A stretch of 64,000 nucleotides of DNA. It comes from Macrotis lagotis (Eukaryota; Chordata; Mammalia; Peramelemorphia; Peramelidae). The DNA is taken from assembly GCF_037893015.1 (NCBI RefSeq), contig NC_133666.1, forward strand, positions 224,269,258 to 224,333,257, given 5' to 3'. Each line of letters begins with the position of its first letter. The first letter of the stretch is position 1. Shown here piece by piece: positions 24,460-49,451 of this stretch. The notes beneath the pieces are model-generated. The model was not told the origin of the DNA. It saw nothing but the letters and a program-made list of their open reading frames with translations, and made no database searches. Made by a program: the position numbers and the translations under genes.

Positions 24460-25420
24460 AGAATATGAGTCATTCCCCAATTAGGAAATGGTCAAAGGAA
24501 ATGAATAGACAACTTTCCAGTGAAGAAATCAAAACGACAGTCATATGAAATAAATACTTGAGTCCAAATCATTATTGATTAGGGAAATGTAAAATAAAAC
24601 AAACTTGAGATATCATTTTACACCTACAAGATTGGCTAAAATGTTTGAAAGTAAAAGCACAAATGTTAGAGGAGTTGTGGGAAAATTGGGACATTAATTC
24701 ATTCTTGGTGAATTGTGAACTGATCCAAACCATTTTGGAGAGCAATATGGAATTATGCCCAAAGAGTTATTAAACTACCTATATTCTTTGGCCCAGTAAT
24801 ATCACTACTTGATCTGTTTTCAAAAATGATTAAGGAAAAAGGAAGAGTGTTTTAAAATGTTTATAGCAGTTCTTGTCATGGTGGCAAGGAACTGGAAATT
24901 GCAGGGATGCCCATCAGTTGAGGAATGGCTGAATAAGTTATGGTATAAGATTGCCAAGCAATACTACTTTTCTATAAGGATGATGAGCTGTATATTACTA
25001 GGAAAAACATGGAAAGATTTGCATGAAATAATGAAGAGCAAAATGAGTTAAACCAAGAGAATATTGTATACAGTAACAGCAATATTATTTTAAGAATGAC
25101 TTTGAATGAATATTTTATTTTAACCATTATAAGTCCCAAATTAACTATAAAGGACATATGAGGAAAGATGCTATATGTATCCAGAGAAAGAATTTATAAA
25201 AAAGAAGTATGTGTATAATAATTTTATATCAGTAACTATATATGCATATATGTGCATATTTATGTGTATGTGTATATATGTATATGTGTGTTTGTGTGTA
25301 TTTGTATTTAATAGTAGCCATCTCTAGGACAGGATGAGGGGAGGATAGAGAAAAGAAAAAGGAAGAAAGAAAAAATAAATTTACATGATAATTTGGTTGT
25401 ATATTTGAAAAGAATAGCAA
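24460..25420 (+). mobile_element. LINE-1 ORF2 C-terminal part and 3' UTR
   Basis: About 1 kb in L1 order: gtcattccccaattaggaaa, gagggaaatg-type, gattggctaaaatgtttgaa, gtgaactgatccaaaccatt, atgcccatcagttgaggaat, then a purine-rich 3' UTR. Stops in all frames. Confidence 0.8.
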
Positions 25421-25924
25421 CTTATACTTAGTAGACTAGTAGTTTCATATTAAGTTATCTTTTTTACTTCTTGTTATGGAAATGCTTTCTTTATTCCTTA
25501 AATATGTATTATATAAAAAAAATTGAAGGGAAAATTTTTTTTAAAAAAGAAGAGAATGAACTACCCAAACACTGCTTTGATCTTGGTATTTTGCTATTGA
25601 TGAAATTATTGCCATGGGCTACCCAGAGAATGGTAACTTGGAATAGACCCAACAGAAATGGTCTTGCCTAGGGAAAAATTATCCCAAACAATTTTGAGTG
25701 TCTCAAAAGCAGGAGACCAAGTCCAAAATGAGGTTGTTAAAAAAAAAAAGAAAAAGAAAGTATAGCAGGTCCAAAGAGGTTCTGGGGGACAGGACAAAAA
25801 TTCCCTGGTCTCATAATCACAGGGACTAATCATCTAGACAGAAAAACAAAAATATTATCTGCCCAGGACCAAGCAAGACTTTAAAACTAAGAGGGAGAAC
25901 AGTAATAGACAATTTTGTGGATAG

Positions 25925-26163
25925 TTTGGCATTGTAGTTATTATTCAGTCATGTCTAACTCTTCCTGACCCCTTTTGGAGGTTTTCTTGGAGTGGTTTGC
26001 CATTTCCTTCTCTAGCCCATTTTATAAATGAGAAAAACTGAGGCAAACAGGATGAAGTGACTTGCCCAGTATCATCCAGCTAATAAGTGTCAGAGGCCAG
26101 ATTTGAACTTAGCAAGAGAAGTCTTTCCTGATTCCACATCCAGAATTCTTTCCACTATCTGGC
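25925..26163 (-). mobile_element. CORE-SINE (MAR1/MIR type)
   Basis: tcagtcatgtctaactcttc, gtggtttgccatttccttct, gaaaaactgaggcaaacagg, gatttgaacttagcaagaga. Confidence 0.85.
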
Positions 26164-26187
26164 ATATCACACAGAAATTAGCCTTGG

Positions 26188-26327
26188 GGGTGGCTAGGTG
26201 GTGCAGTGGATAAAGCACTGGCCCTGGAGTCAGGAGTACCTGGGTTCAAATCCGATCTCAGAAACTTAATAATTATCTAGCTGTGTGGCCTTGCAAAAAC
26301 ATAAAAAAAAAAAGAAAAGGAAAAAAA
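26188..26327 (+). mobile_element. WSINE1-like SINE with internal deletion
   Basis: A perfect 15-bp target duplication AGAAATTAGCCTTGG is at 26173-26187 and 26328-26342. About 27 bp of the 3' half is missing: ggcctt-g joins directly to caaaaac, between two CCTTG motifs of the consensus. Confidence 0.93.
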
Positions 26328-26344
26328 AGAAATTAGCCTTGGAG

Positions 26345-29300
26345 CCATGAAGATATGAGTTCAAGTCCCACCTTTTGTATATTAAATGGTAGAATAATAT
26401 TGAGAAAATCACCGAACCTCTCATTACCTTAGGTAATTCTGTAAGAAAATACACTAAAAACAACTTTTTTTCCAATGAACAAAAAATGTATTTTCTGTCC
26501 TTTCTTCTTCCTCTGACATTGAAAAAAATGCAATAAATATACATACTTTAAAAAATTGAGAACCCAAAGAATTTTTATGTCTTATAGTTATTAATATTTA
26601 CCACATTAGATATTTAAATGTCATGATATTATTTTCAAATTAATTTTGATCTCAGGGACCTTCATAGTTCTCAGACCCTTCTTTGCTACAACAGCATTAT
26701 ACTACCTTTTTTTCTGTCTAACACAATTATGTGCAAATATATTACTCCATAAAAAAGGGGAATACAGTCAATGAGGGTAAATTCACTTGAGGTGAAGTAC
26801 GTTAAATTCTCTCATTTAAAGAAAAAGTTTTGATCTGTTGGAGTTGGCCCTATTTTTTTTTCCTTATCCCACTGGTTATAAAGTTGTAGCAGAAACTAGT
26901 CACTTCAATAACTGATCAGTCTTATATAAGAAGAAATATTTTGATGTGATGCGTTTTTTCCCTCTTTCCCTTTAATTTCATAGTTAATGATTTCTTGCTT
27001 GAAAGGTGGGGAACTGTTATTTTCTTCAGTCAAATTCTATATCCTGGCTTCTGGGATAATTGTTCCTATTAGGGACAAAGTCAGTACTGACCAGAGAAAT
27101 CCTGCCACAATAAGGAAATGATTTGTTTGTTTGCTTTTTCCTATGTAATTCAGACAGACTCACCTCTTCCCCTGAGAACCCTGGACCAGAGATTTAGAGT
27201 TAGAAGGGACATAGAAATAATCTAATTGACCTGCATTTTACAAACAAGAGACCCTTAGTATAGAAGAATAAAATGCCTTTTCCCAGGTCACTTAGGTAAC
27301 AAGGCACAAGAATTGGGATTTGAATCCTGTTCCTTCCTTTACTCATGTTTCCACTGATCCAGCTACCTCATTAGTGCCCAGAAAGCAGTTAAAATGAAAT
27401 AAGCTATTAAATACTTTGCTTCATGGCCACATCAGATAGTTTGCAAGCAGGCTGAGACAATCCTATGAACTCAGTGCCAATCTTCTAGGAATTCAAGATT
27501 TAAAATAGGAGTTTATAATCTATAATTCACAGTTTGGAAGCCAGGGTCATTTGGAAGCCAGATCACTTTTTTGTCCCCACAGAGCACTGTTTAATACAGT
27601 GTTTTGGGCACTCTATATTTAGTAGCTATGTATTGAAGTAACGATTGATTAAATGATAAATAGCTCCCTCGTGGTATGAAGGAGTGACAGCTGTGCAGTT
27701 TTAAGAGAAACACTTTTTACCTTCCGGAAAGAAAAACAAGTCAAGATGCATCTTCCCTAGAGTAATCTCAGAGGGGGAAAAGGATAGACAGAGAAGACTT
27801 TAAGAAGAACTTGAAGGATTTGGTCACCAGAAGATCTTGGTCTGAAATCTAGCTCAGTTACTGACATTAGTTTAGCACCTGAGTTTCTGGACAAAGTATT
27901 TCTTTTTCCTTGCTAAGCTAAACTCACTCTCGACGGGCCTTTCCTCGCTGTAGCCCTGTGCTGGCACTATTAATGTAGATCCATGGGGGATACCGCGAAG
28001 AAGAAGGTAAGGGCACCTGTCTTTCATGATTTCTATCCATCTTTAGGGGCCCAGGTCTGTTCACTACCTTACTCAACACAAGCCAGTCCTCCTCTGAATC
28101 ACCTGTTCTAAGTATTTTCTTCAGTGGAAATGAAATGAAAAAATTAGTAATGACGATGAAGCTTTTTCAAATAATAAAGCACCCTATGCATGCAAGTTAT
28201 CATTATCACTTATAATGATGAATCCTACATCCTGAGCAAAATTATTTGACATTATTTATAATTTTAATAGTGATCTTCAAGATACAATAAGGAAGAATAA
28301 GAAAAAAGTTTCTGTTAGGTCAATTGAAGAATTAGATGAACTTATTTTTCTTCTGTATCTCTCAAAATATGATTTGGGAACAACAAGATCCAGAAGAATA
28401 TAGACACAAGAATACATTTCAGCTTTTGACTCAGAAAGACATTTTCTGGGCTCCTATAGAGAATAGATTTGAGGATTCTATTGGGTTATTTGTAGGCCAT
28501 TGTTTTAACATAGTATTTGGTACTCAACCAGGGGTAGAACATCCACAAATAAATTCTAATTTAACTATGTTCCAAGGTTGTGGGGAACACTATTTTTTGA
28601 AATGCTTATAAAATTGACAGCATAGAATATTAAAGATCTCTGGCTAGTTTCTTTTCTGCTATAACCTTAAGTATTCTCTAAAGTGGATCAGATATTCTCA
28701 TCTAATCTCCCACCCACTACTCCTTTCCCCCTCCCCTTTAGAAATCCTCGTTGGCACCTGTAAGCAGTAGATGGCTGTTGATGCATATGGAGTTAAGGCA
28801 AGTAAAGAGAGATTTGACCCTTTCTGGGGACATGCTGTTAGCTACCCCCAACCCCCATCGCGTGTAGGCCAAAATCATCAGCAGCAGCACCTTTAGCATA
28901 AATCACAAGACCAAGCAGGTGGCTTACGTTGCAGCTGCTTCTGAGTGTCAGCCAGCTCTGTCTGCCATAGATGAAACTCTGGTGGAAGTTATCCATTTTA
29001 ATTCCTATTTCACTGAAGTATTAAATCTTCTTTTTGATGAATTATAATGTTTTCTATAGTAGGTATAATTGATGACTATTCCCTTTTTTTAACAGTTCTG
29101 TTCCTGAAGAGATGTTCATAGTACTTTATGTTGTTCTGGGGATGCTTAACCACCCTGAAGAGTGTGTTCTACAATTCTTTGTGGACAACTAAACTACTCC
29201 TCTGTAGTCCATCATTTTTTATATGAAAATCAAAAGGATAAGCTTTGCTTGAATCTTTCTTTTTTTGCTAGTTCAGCTCTATCATCTTGAAATCAAATAG

Positions 29301-29455
29301 AGATCCAGTATGCAATCAGTCATTGTTCATTTTGTACTCATGACTTCTTTTTGACTGGGTGTGGTGGGGAGGATACAAGGTATGATTTCATTGGTTCGGG
29401 AAATTTCCTTAAAAAATGCAGATTAATACTTGCTCTGCAATGTAGATATAGTCTT
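26345..29455. other. No gene assigned
   Basis: Mostly apparently unique, AT-rich. MIR/THER-like piece at 27185-27345. 27990 has ATGGGGGATACCGCGAAGAA followed by GAAG|GTAAGG, which looks like a tiny exon end, but nothing confirms it. A 91-codon frame at 28336-28611 has no recognised relative. Confidence 0.5.
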
Positions 29456-29459
29456 AGAG

Positions 29460-29575
29460 AATTAATTGGAGATCTGAGAGGTTAAGTGACTTACTTAGGG
29501 TTACACAGCTATTATGCGTCAGAACTGGGACTTGAACCCAGGTCCTCCTGAATCTAAGGCTGTTTGATGATGCTA
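29460..29575 (-). repeat. MIR fragment
   Basis: gagaggttaagtgacttact, ttacacagctattatgcgtc, cttgaacccaggtcctcctg. Confidence 0.75.
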
Positions 29576-29869
29576 CCTCTTTGAAAATAGAAAAAAAGTT
29601 TACATAAAATGTAGTGCTGTTACACAGAGGAAAGATTTATAGTCAGACAACTAAATTAGAGACATGAAAGAGATAAAGTTTCAACAAGGCTAGCAATTCT
29701 CTTTTCCTTTATTATATCAAGAAGGCTAATTTTCTGAGGAGCAGAGCTGAGAAAATATCCATAACTTTAAAAAAATCTCAATGCATTTTTTTTCTATGAG
29801 GTGTTATATCAAGAGTATCCATGAACCAAATCTAGCTCACTTATAATACATATGGAACACACTGTATTG

Positions 29870-30030
29870 AAATGCCTGGGTTCGAATATTGGCTTTGCCA
29901 CTTACTACTGCTTATGCCACTTTTGATAATTCACACTGATACTCTGGGTGTTAGATTCTTCATCTGTAAAATGAAGAGTATGGACATGGAGACTTCAAGG
30001 GTGGTTCTATGGTTAGATTAGAATTTTAAC
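29870..30030 (+). repeat. MIR-like fragment
   Basis: gcctgggttcgaatattggc, ttcttcatctgtaaaatgaa, plus-strand order. Confidence 0.65.
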
Positions 30031-30350
30031 AAAGCACTAGGGGTGACGTTGCAGCCCATCTCTATTAAACATTATCACTATCCAGGCAAAAGGAAAATCA
30101 GGGAGCCAGATTCTAGGAGCTATGTTTGTAATCAGGACAATTCTTGAATATGGAAATAATTCCTGGGTCTTGACAATGGGAAAGAAGAAAGATAGATCCC
30201 AGAATAAGGAATAGACTTCATAGGAAAAGGGAATTATTATTGGAGACTACAACTCTCAGAATGCTACACTTGTAACAATTGAAATCTCTTCCTTGCTAAA
30301 AAGAGTCTAAATTCAATCTTGGAAGGATTTGTCCTCATTCTTTTATTTTA

Positions 30351-30514
30351 TTTTTTAATTTTATTTTTTTAGGTTTTTGCAGGGCAAATGGGGTTAAGTG
30401 GTTTGCCCAAGGCCACACAGATAGATAATTATTAGGTGCCTGAGGTCGGATTTGAACTCAGGTACTCCTGACTCCAGGGCCGGTGCCCTATCCACTCTGC
30501 CACCTAGCCGCCTC
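30351..30514 (-). mobile_element. WSINE1-like SINE
   Basis: Full-length minus copy. Perfect 15-bp target duplication CATTCTTTTATTTTA at 30336-30350 and 30515-30529. Confidence 0.95.
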
Positions 30515-31155
30515 CATTCTTTTATTTTAGAAAATGAAATCAATAGAAAAATTAGATTCATTTTCAACACTTTGCTCCATAGCTAAATTAAATGGAAAAT
30601 GTCAATTCTAAAAAAAAATGAGGAACGTGAATTGTCTTTATTTTTATCTAGGTTGGGAATTTTTCCTTTATAGATGCTGTCCTGCTTTTTCCTTTCCTAC
30701 TTCTTTTTTCTTGTTCTCTTTCTTTTTGTAGAGTTAAGGACTACAGTTTTCCTTCTCTGTTTATAGTAATTATCAGTCTACTCTGTCTCTCCAAGATGTG
30801 AATAAGAAGGTGTATGATTTTTTGAGGCATTTGTATTCACATGTATTGATCCCCTTTGGGCTTTCCTGAGTCCAATTCTCCTTTCTTCCAGAAGAAAGGA
30901 GCAGAAGGGAGCCACAATCTTCTCTCTGTTCTTGTCAGTTAAAAGTGACAACTCTGTTGTGTCTGACAATTGGACAGGGTAGGGTGAGTTATTTATTTTC
31001 AAGTCTGCCATCACAGACAAGGGGCTTTTCTGTAGTAAAAGATCTGAAATAAATTGACAGGAGTCACCAATTTCAACTGGGTGGAAAATGACTGGCATCT
31101 TAGAGGTTCTGAAGTATATCCTTATTGGCTTTGGACCAGCATTCTAAGTTGTTTG

Positions 31156-31240
31156 TTTGTTTATTTGACCCCCTTCCTTTGAATATGACTTTTGGGGACC
31201 AAGCTTACATTAAAAAGTCTAGATTTTAACATCATTTGCA
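31156..31240 (+). repeat. Left arm of an 85-bp inverted repeat pair
   Basis: tttgtttatttgaccc to catcatttgca. About nine tenths identical to the reverse complement of 32152-32235, with a 2-base length difference near 31171. Confidence 0.85.
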
Positions 31241-32151
31241 CAGTTATTTGCTATTTGTTGATTTGATTTGAATTTTTTGCAGGTCAATCTAAAAATTCAT
31301 TAATTTATTTATCTGACTAATATTTATTGAGTGTTTACTACAGAAAAAATAAGTAAATGAATATCAAGTTGGTTTTGCCTTTTGGGGAAAAATTCATATT
31401 ATTTAGGATAAATCTCATAATAATGCCATGAATTTTCTTAACAATGATATCTTCAAAGTAGAGATATCTATTATTTAGTGAAATCAACCTTCTTATAAAG
31501 TTAAAATTATATTGCATTTGTGTTTGGCATCTTTCCTTTAACTGGCAAGAATAGTTTGTCTAACTAGCAAATGGACTATTAAATTAAATAAATTGATTCT
31601 TTACTCTCAAGTCTGCAGTAACTTCCTTGTTTTTTCCCAGAGCTCCAAATGTGCGAGATAATTAATCATTCTCTTCAGATGCAAATAGTGTACTAGTGGT
31701 GAGTTTAGAAGCAGCAAATTTCATTCTGTTTTAACTTATTTTTTTCCCTAGTACAACCTATTAATATTTATTTTCTCATATTGGATTCTGCTACTATTTT
31801 AAAAATATAAGTAAAATAGGTGGTTTCATCAGTGTGGGGGAAGGCATTTAGGATAATTCTTGCTACCAATTCAGGTCATACTGCCTATGACTTAATAGGT
31901 AAAGTGGTTTAGAGGCTAAGTGACTTACTTGTCTAGGGTCAAATAGTAATTTTCTGGGCCTGGATGTGAAGCCAGCACTATCTATGGCACTCTTTAGCAC
32001 TACTATACTGTCTCTAATTTTAAAATATGAATTTGAAAAAATGCATCTTAAAAATATTTTTCATTGCTTCATTGATGGGCATAATACTTGGACATCTTTT
32101 GAAAGTTATTATACCGGAATCTAGGCTCAGAATAGCAACTCCTTTGACTTT

Positions 32152-32235
32152 TGCAAATGATGTTAAAATCTAGACTTTTAAATGTAAACTTGGTCCCCAA
32201 AAGCCATCTTCAAAAGGAAGGTCAAATAAACAAAT
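32152..32235 (-). repeat. Right arm of an 85-bp inverted repeat pair
   Basis: Shares the 22-base run that starts aagtctagattttaac on the reverse strand. The 911-bp interior has no coding sequence and carries a MIR fragment at 31890-32010. Confidence 0.85.
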
Positions 32236-32289
32236 GTTTCACATGATAAATACTGTCTGTCACTGGCCCACTGTACAGAGGGTCATTTG

Positions 32290-32445
32290 ATAATGGAGGG
32301 GAGAAAACATTAGATTTCAAGTCAGAAAGATTTGGGTTCAAATTCTCTCTTATAAGATATGTTTGACTCTGGGCAAGTGACTTGATCCTTTAGTGTCTGT
32401 TTCCTCCTTTGTACAATGAAGGGGTTGGACTCAGGTCTCCCCGAT
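32290..32445 (+). repeat. MIR-like SINE
   Basis: tttgggttcaaattctctct, ctctgggcaagtgacttgat, ttgtacaatgaaggggttgg. Confidence 0.7.
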
Positions 32446-33484
32446 CCCCTTTTATATTATGATCTTATGCCCAATCCTTCCATACCTAATCTTATGCCCA
32501 ATCCCATATTGAGTTAATGGTGTGTAAGAACAGAGAAATTAAAACATGATGGATGAATTAAATTCACATATACCAAATCATACTTCAAAACATACAGACT
32601 TATTGCTTAAAGGAGGGATGTTACCAAATTCATAGATTTGGGACCTTGCAACCAGTATTGATTTCCTTTCTTTCATTTATGCATAACCCCAAATTTTAAT
32701 ACTTTATAAAAGTGAAATCATTCTTAACTAGTGGCATGTCACCCTGTTTTCTATTTTTAAAAATAAATGGTTATTGTATGTGCCACATATGTCAAGATGA
32801 GCAGAGATTGTTTGGCTGCATTGAACTTTTTTCCTCCCTTTCTGTTATGGAACTAATTGGTTACAATTTAAGAAGCAATGATGTGCTTTCATCATGCTTG
32901 CTTTCCTCTTTGTTCACTGGGTGTTAATTATGTAGTCCATCCATTTTATTTTCCAGGCTCATTTATTCTCATTTCTATTTCCTTGATTTTTTTTTAAGAT
33001 TAAGATCTATGACCTATAAATTTTTTTAAAAAAGTTATTTGGTATTGTCCTACATATTGAAGATTTTGGCTCTACCCTAGCTCCTTCTCAATTATGAAAT
33101 TAATAACCTAAAAGGCACATAGTTTAGATCAACAGAAGTTTATGTCAAACACAAGCTGTTGAAGTACAAATTCAGGCTTTGCATTAATTGTCCACTATCT
33201 CAGGAGTTACAAGGATCTAGCTCTAAAAATAGTAGGCCATAAATTTTCTTTTGAGTTTCAAAATGGCATGATTACTTTCCACTCACTGAATACCTTATAG
33301 CTATCAGATACACATTTGTTTATAGCACAAGACTCATGAGGCTGTAGTTTTAGGTTCAGCACTCAATGTGGGTTAGTTTGTAACCTCTTCTATGTCCTGC
33401 AGATTGCAATACTGTCCAGTCTGGTCTTTGGTATTGGAAAGAATATTGATTTGAAGTCAGGACCAGATTAAGAATCTAAATCCA

Positions 33485-33633
33485 AGGGATGGCTAGGTGG
33501 CATAGTGGATAAAGCACCGGCCTTGGAGTCAGGAGTACCTGGGCTCAAATCCAGTCTCAGACACTTAATAATTACCTAGCTGTGTGGCCTTGGGCAAGCC
33601 ACTTAACCCCATTTGTCTCGCAAAAAAAAAAAA
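33485..33633 (+). mobile_element. WSINE1-like SINE
   Basis: Full-length plus copy with a 12-bp target duplication AATCTAAATCCA at 33473-33484 and 33634-33645. Confidence 0.95.
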
Positions 33634-33649
33634 AATCTAAATCCAGACT

Positions 33650-35070
33650 TCATTAACTCTTCTCAGGAAGATAATTTTTAGTCTTCCTAAATGAAATACT
33701 ATGACCATGGAGCACAGTGTAACTGTCATTTTTTTCAAATGAAAAATAGGATGATTCTAAAGTCAATATATCATAAATATAGGTCTGTGAATAGACATTT
33801 ATCTATTTTTAGTATCAAGAGATCCCAAAGAATTTAGTTAAACTCTAAGTTATTCAAGATGTATTTTTTGCTATCATCTTCAGACCATTCAGAATATACT
33901 GTAAGCTTACATATATTACTTTGTACTTTTATTTTCACTTAGGAAGGGAAAAGAATGTATATTTTAAGGTTTTTCCTAAGTATATCAAATACTCTTATGA
34001 CTAAAGATTAATTCATCATTTAAATAATTTTCATCTCATTAAAAATTCCATTGGCTAATTTTGAGGTTTGCTTTCATCACAGAAGGAACCTATTATTGAT
34101 CTAACCTCTTCATTTTATAAATTAGAAAACTAAAGCTCAGAAAAGTTTTAATTTGTACAAAGTTAAAGAGAGACCAGAATCTCTCAATTCTTTCCATTTT
34201 CCCACACCATCTCTCTATGCTTATTATGGCTGTCTATTTTTGTATCATTATTAGTTGCTATACATAAAGACAACAAAGAGTTTTTTTTTTTGGTTACAAA
34301 TTTGGTGGAGCATGATAGACATTATCCATATAAGGTGAGAATCTCTCTGATTAGTACCAACAATCAAAAAAGTGAAATGAGAATAAAAAAACTTTGGTTA
34401 CATGGAAACTATTGAAACCTATGAAAAAAGGGAAACATGAAAAAAATCTATTTCCTCTCCATATTTAAATACAAATGTTTATTGATCACATAATCTTAGT
34501 AAACCATCATTTAGGGATTCCTAGTTCATTGATGGATTCTTTAGTGGTAGTGCAAATCTAAGTTTTAAAAGGTTAATTTTTCTGCTTTGAGAAAAACTTT
34601 TTTTTTTTGCTGATTATTGTAAAAATGAAAAATTCTCTAAAATTGGCATTTCTTCTAAAAAGGAGTATTTTAATAAAATTACAAAAACACCAATGAAAGA
34701 TTCATTTCCTCTTGTGATACTAGAAATGTAGGCATAACATAATGAAATCCAGAAAGTAAAAACTAATCTAGTTAAATTTATTCATGGTACTGAGATTTGC
34801 AAGGGTAAATCCTAATTTTGAGAATCTAGCAATTTCATTTTAAAAATTTTAGACTTTCACATTTAAATGGGACATAATAAAGTAACTAGAATATTCTCTT
34901 TTAGTTGGACTATGTCTTCGATCAGGATGATTAAAGTTATCTAGGGAGAACCTAGCAAATGGGTAGGAGGAAAGATAGAGACCACAGGGAGGGTGTAGTT
35001 TTCTTTTGCAAGTACTAATGAATAACAACAAAATACTGTTTCTTAAGACGGATATAAAGAACTCTAAACA
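33650..35070. other. No gene seen
   Basis: AT-rich intergenic DNA downstream of ARRDC3. Old MIR/THER-like trace at 34085-34200 (ctcttcattttataaattag). Confidence 0.6.
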
Positions 35071-35073
35071 CAA

Positions 35074-37883
35074 TTTTACAAAAAAAAAACCCAAAACAAA
35101 AACTTTATTTTCCACAAGGAAGAGCAATAGGAAAAATTATCATTCCCCATGTATTCTTAAAACAGAGCCTACAAGGACATGTTCAGCACCAAAATAAAAA
35201 AAAAAGGGAAAGGAAAAAAGTACAAATGACCATAGAATATATTCTATAAAGCAAACATTTAATATTGCACTTTGTTTTTTTTTTAACATTTTGGATTTAA
35301 CTTGTCTTTCCTAATTGGAAAATCAGGAATCTCAAAACACTGGAATACATTTATGAATATAATGCTTTATGTCAGGAACTGACCAATACCTAGGAAATAA
35401 TATAGTAAAGTAATGCCTCTAAACAACAGAGTATAGAAATACTTTCGTGGAAAAACAAAAACAAAAAAAATTTTGATATAGTTTTCAAAATTTAAAGTGA
35501 TCACATTTCTTCATGTGGTCTGGCGCCAATTCCTATTGGTCATCCCTGCTCTCTGTGTAATTTAAGGATTACATCATGTTAGGTATTCCAATGCTATGCA
35601 TATCAATAATTGTTCCCTAGTGAGACAGAAGAGGAAGAAAAAGGGGGTCATCTGACAACCCCTCCCCCCAACAAAAAAAATTAAAACAAAACCAAAATAA
35701 AACCACCAAATGCCCTTTATGCCAAATAATCCACCAACTTTTTTTTTGGGGGGGGGACATTCACAAAATTATTTAACAAGAATAAAAAAATATTTAACCC
35801 CCCATTTCCTTGTTATCTAGTATTAGTTTTTCTTACTGGAAAACCCTTTTAACTGAATCACTTAAAACGTGATTCATTTTTATGCTGGGCTTTCTTCACC
35901 CTGTCAGCATTTTTCAAACATGAATTGTCTTCCATGTTTTCTTAAAGGCCACTTATGGAAAAGCCTATTTTTTTTTTGTATGAAATTTTAAGACAGTATT
36001 TAACCAGGTCAAGCACCATACCAGAGTCTCTAAGGTTTATAGCCACTTTACTAAGTCATGGATTACAAGGTAAGATAGCTATAACATACCCTTCACCCAT
36101 CAAAAAAAAATGTTGATTTTTGGTAGAAAAAATTTATTATTAAATTCTTTCTGAAATGGAAAGTTTATACATATTCTGAGAATGTAGTGTTATCAATTAT
36201 TTTACAAATGCTGGTATATGTATTAAGAGAGCTAACCAGAATTGTCTTCAATAAATTATGCTATTGATTTGATCACTGTTCTTTGTTTATAGAGGATGGA
36301 AGCTCTCTTTCGATAGGTCCTTTGAAGTTTTGTTTTAACATAAAACTGACTTCTAAAAAAAATTTATTGCTGGTATAGAGTCCTCAGTTCATGGAAAAAT
36401 TACTTTCAGAAAGAGATAATTCTACCAGCAATTACTGCTTTTGCTGGTCATTTTGGTGGGTTTTGTTTGCTTGTTTGATCAATTTGTATATTGGAAAAAA
36501 AACAAAAAACCTTCATGCCCTATCAAAACTTCAACAGACCATACATAATGCAAAAAAGTATAAACTGAGCCCTTTTGGCCTAACAGTATTTTCTCGTACT
36601 TTTTAAAATAGACTTTCTACCAGAGCAAAGACTTAAAACATATATTCATTTTTTGGTGATTCAGGTACTATGTATAAAAATAAATTTACTTTCCCTTCTC
36701 CTATCTCTAGTGGCTAAGATACTTTCATACTGTTTGGACGGTCAAAGACAGTTCTTAAGAGCAATATCCCTAATTGAACCCTTAGCTGGTGCCTGCTGAT
36801 ACTGCCTTTATTATTCCATTTTCAGCTCTTGCTAATTTCTTCTTCCATGTATAATGATAAAAAGGGAATGTGGGTGGGTTTTTTAACTTTTGTGTATGTC
36901 CCTTTTCCAAATCTCCCTCCCCCTAAAATCGACCAAATAAACAAAACAACAAAAAAGAAACAAAAAACAACACCAACAAAAAAATTCAACAGTGCAATAA
37001 AACACAAATAGCATTCCAACAGTTTGGCAAGTGATGCGTTCACCTGAGATTAAGTGATTTTTAGGCAGTCTGTAACAAAATGCTGCTTTGCTGTAATAGT
37101 AGAAAGGCAACACATTCTTAAAATAAATCAAGAAGGTTATACAATCTTGACAGTCTCATGAGTTTTCTCATCTTTTTTTCCCCCCACATTGGTGTTTGCT
37201 TATCTACTACAGTAGGCTGCAAAACATACAGCAAAAAGGATTGGCTTGAAGGCATTTGATGTTTGTAAATAAATCCACAATTGGATCCAAGCTGAAGAGG
37301 TGATACATGGTCAGCCTAGAAGGACAATTCTGAGCATGTGCTACACAGGTAAAGTCCAGGCTACATTAAATTAAAAAAAAAATGTCAGTGCATTTGTCAT
37401 AATAAAGTTTTTTTTTTCAAAGCTTTCTTTTTGCTCCTTGTTGTGCTGACCACAAGCAAGTTTTAAAAGAGCATCAAGAGTCCGGCATAAATGGGGGAAA
37501 AAAAAAGCTGTAGTGACACTGAACCGCACAATGTTAAGCATTGAGCATGTGCAAATTTTCAAATCAAAAGAAGGAAATTTTCCCTCTTTTACAACGTGGT
37601 GTCTTGACACGTACGATCATAGGCTAGAATAAGGCTGCTCCATGTATGTGCCAGTTTAAAGGGAAAAAAAGCTCACATCTTCAAGCGTGTGGGAGCAGTC
37701 CTGTGATGTTGCTATAAGGCTTCAAAAGCATGATCACTGGTGCTTTCATGTATTTGCCATTTTCTGGGCAAGAGTAATACCACTTCCTCTGAAAACGTGT
37801 CTCCAAGATACTTCCTCTATCCACAGCAGGGAAGAGAGATACAGTTCCGAACCAAGGTCAACTTCTGTCAATCAAGCTTTCCT
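35074..37883 (-). other. ARRDC3: Probable ARRDC3 3' UTR
   Basis: About 2.8 kb after the stop with no SINE or LINE, in contrast to the flanks. A candidate poly(A) signal AATAAA is on the minus strand at 35109-35104, followed by a T/G-rich stretch, which would end the mRNA near 35.08-35.09 kb. Earlier AATAAA sites lie at 36138-36133 and 36368-36363, so shorter forms are possible. The end is an inference. Confidence 0.5.

Positions 37884-49451
<11,568 letters not shown>

Noticed and set aside
27985-28011. ATGGGGGATACCGCGAAGAA followed by a GTAAGG donor, like a tiny first exon
   Set aside because: Only a few codons, no GC-rich promoter and no downstream exon could be tied to it.
28336-28611. 91-codon plus-strand frame
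   Set aside because: Composition is not noise-like, but no family, promoter or conserved motif supports it. Left as unassigned sequence.
30778-31098. 106-codon minus-strand frame
   Set aside because: No recognised relative, no splice or retrocopy marks. This length is expected by chance in 64 kb.
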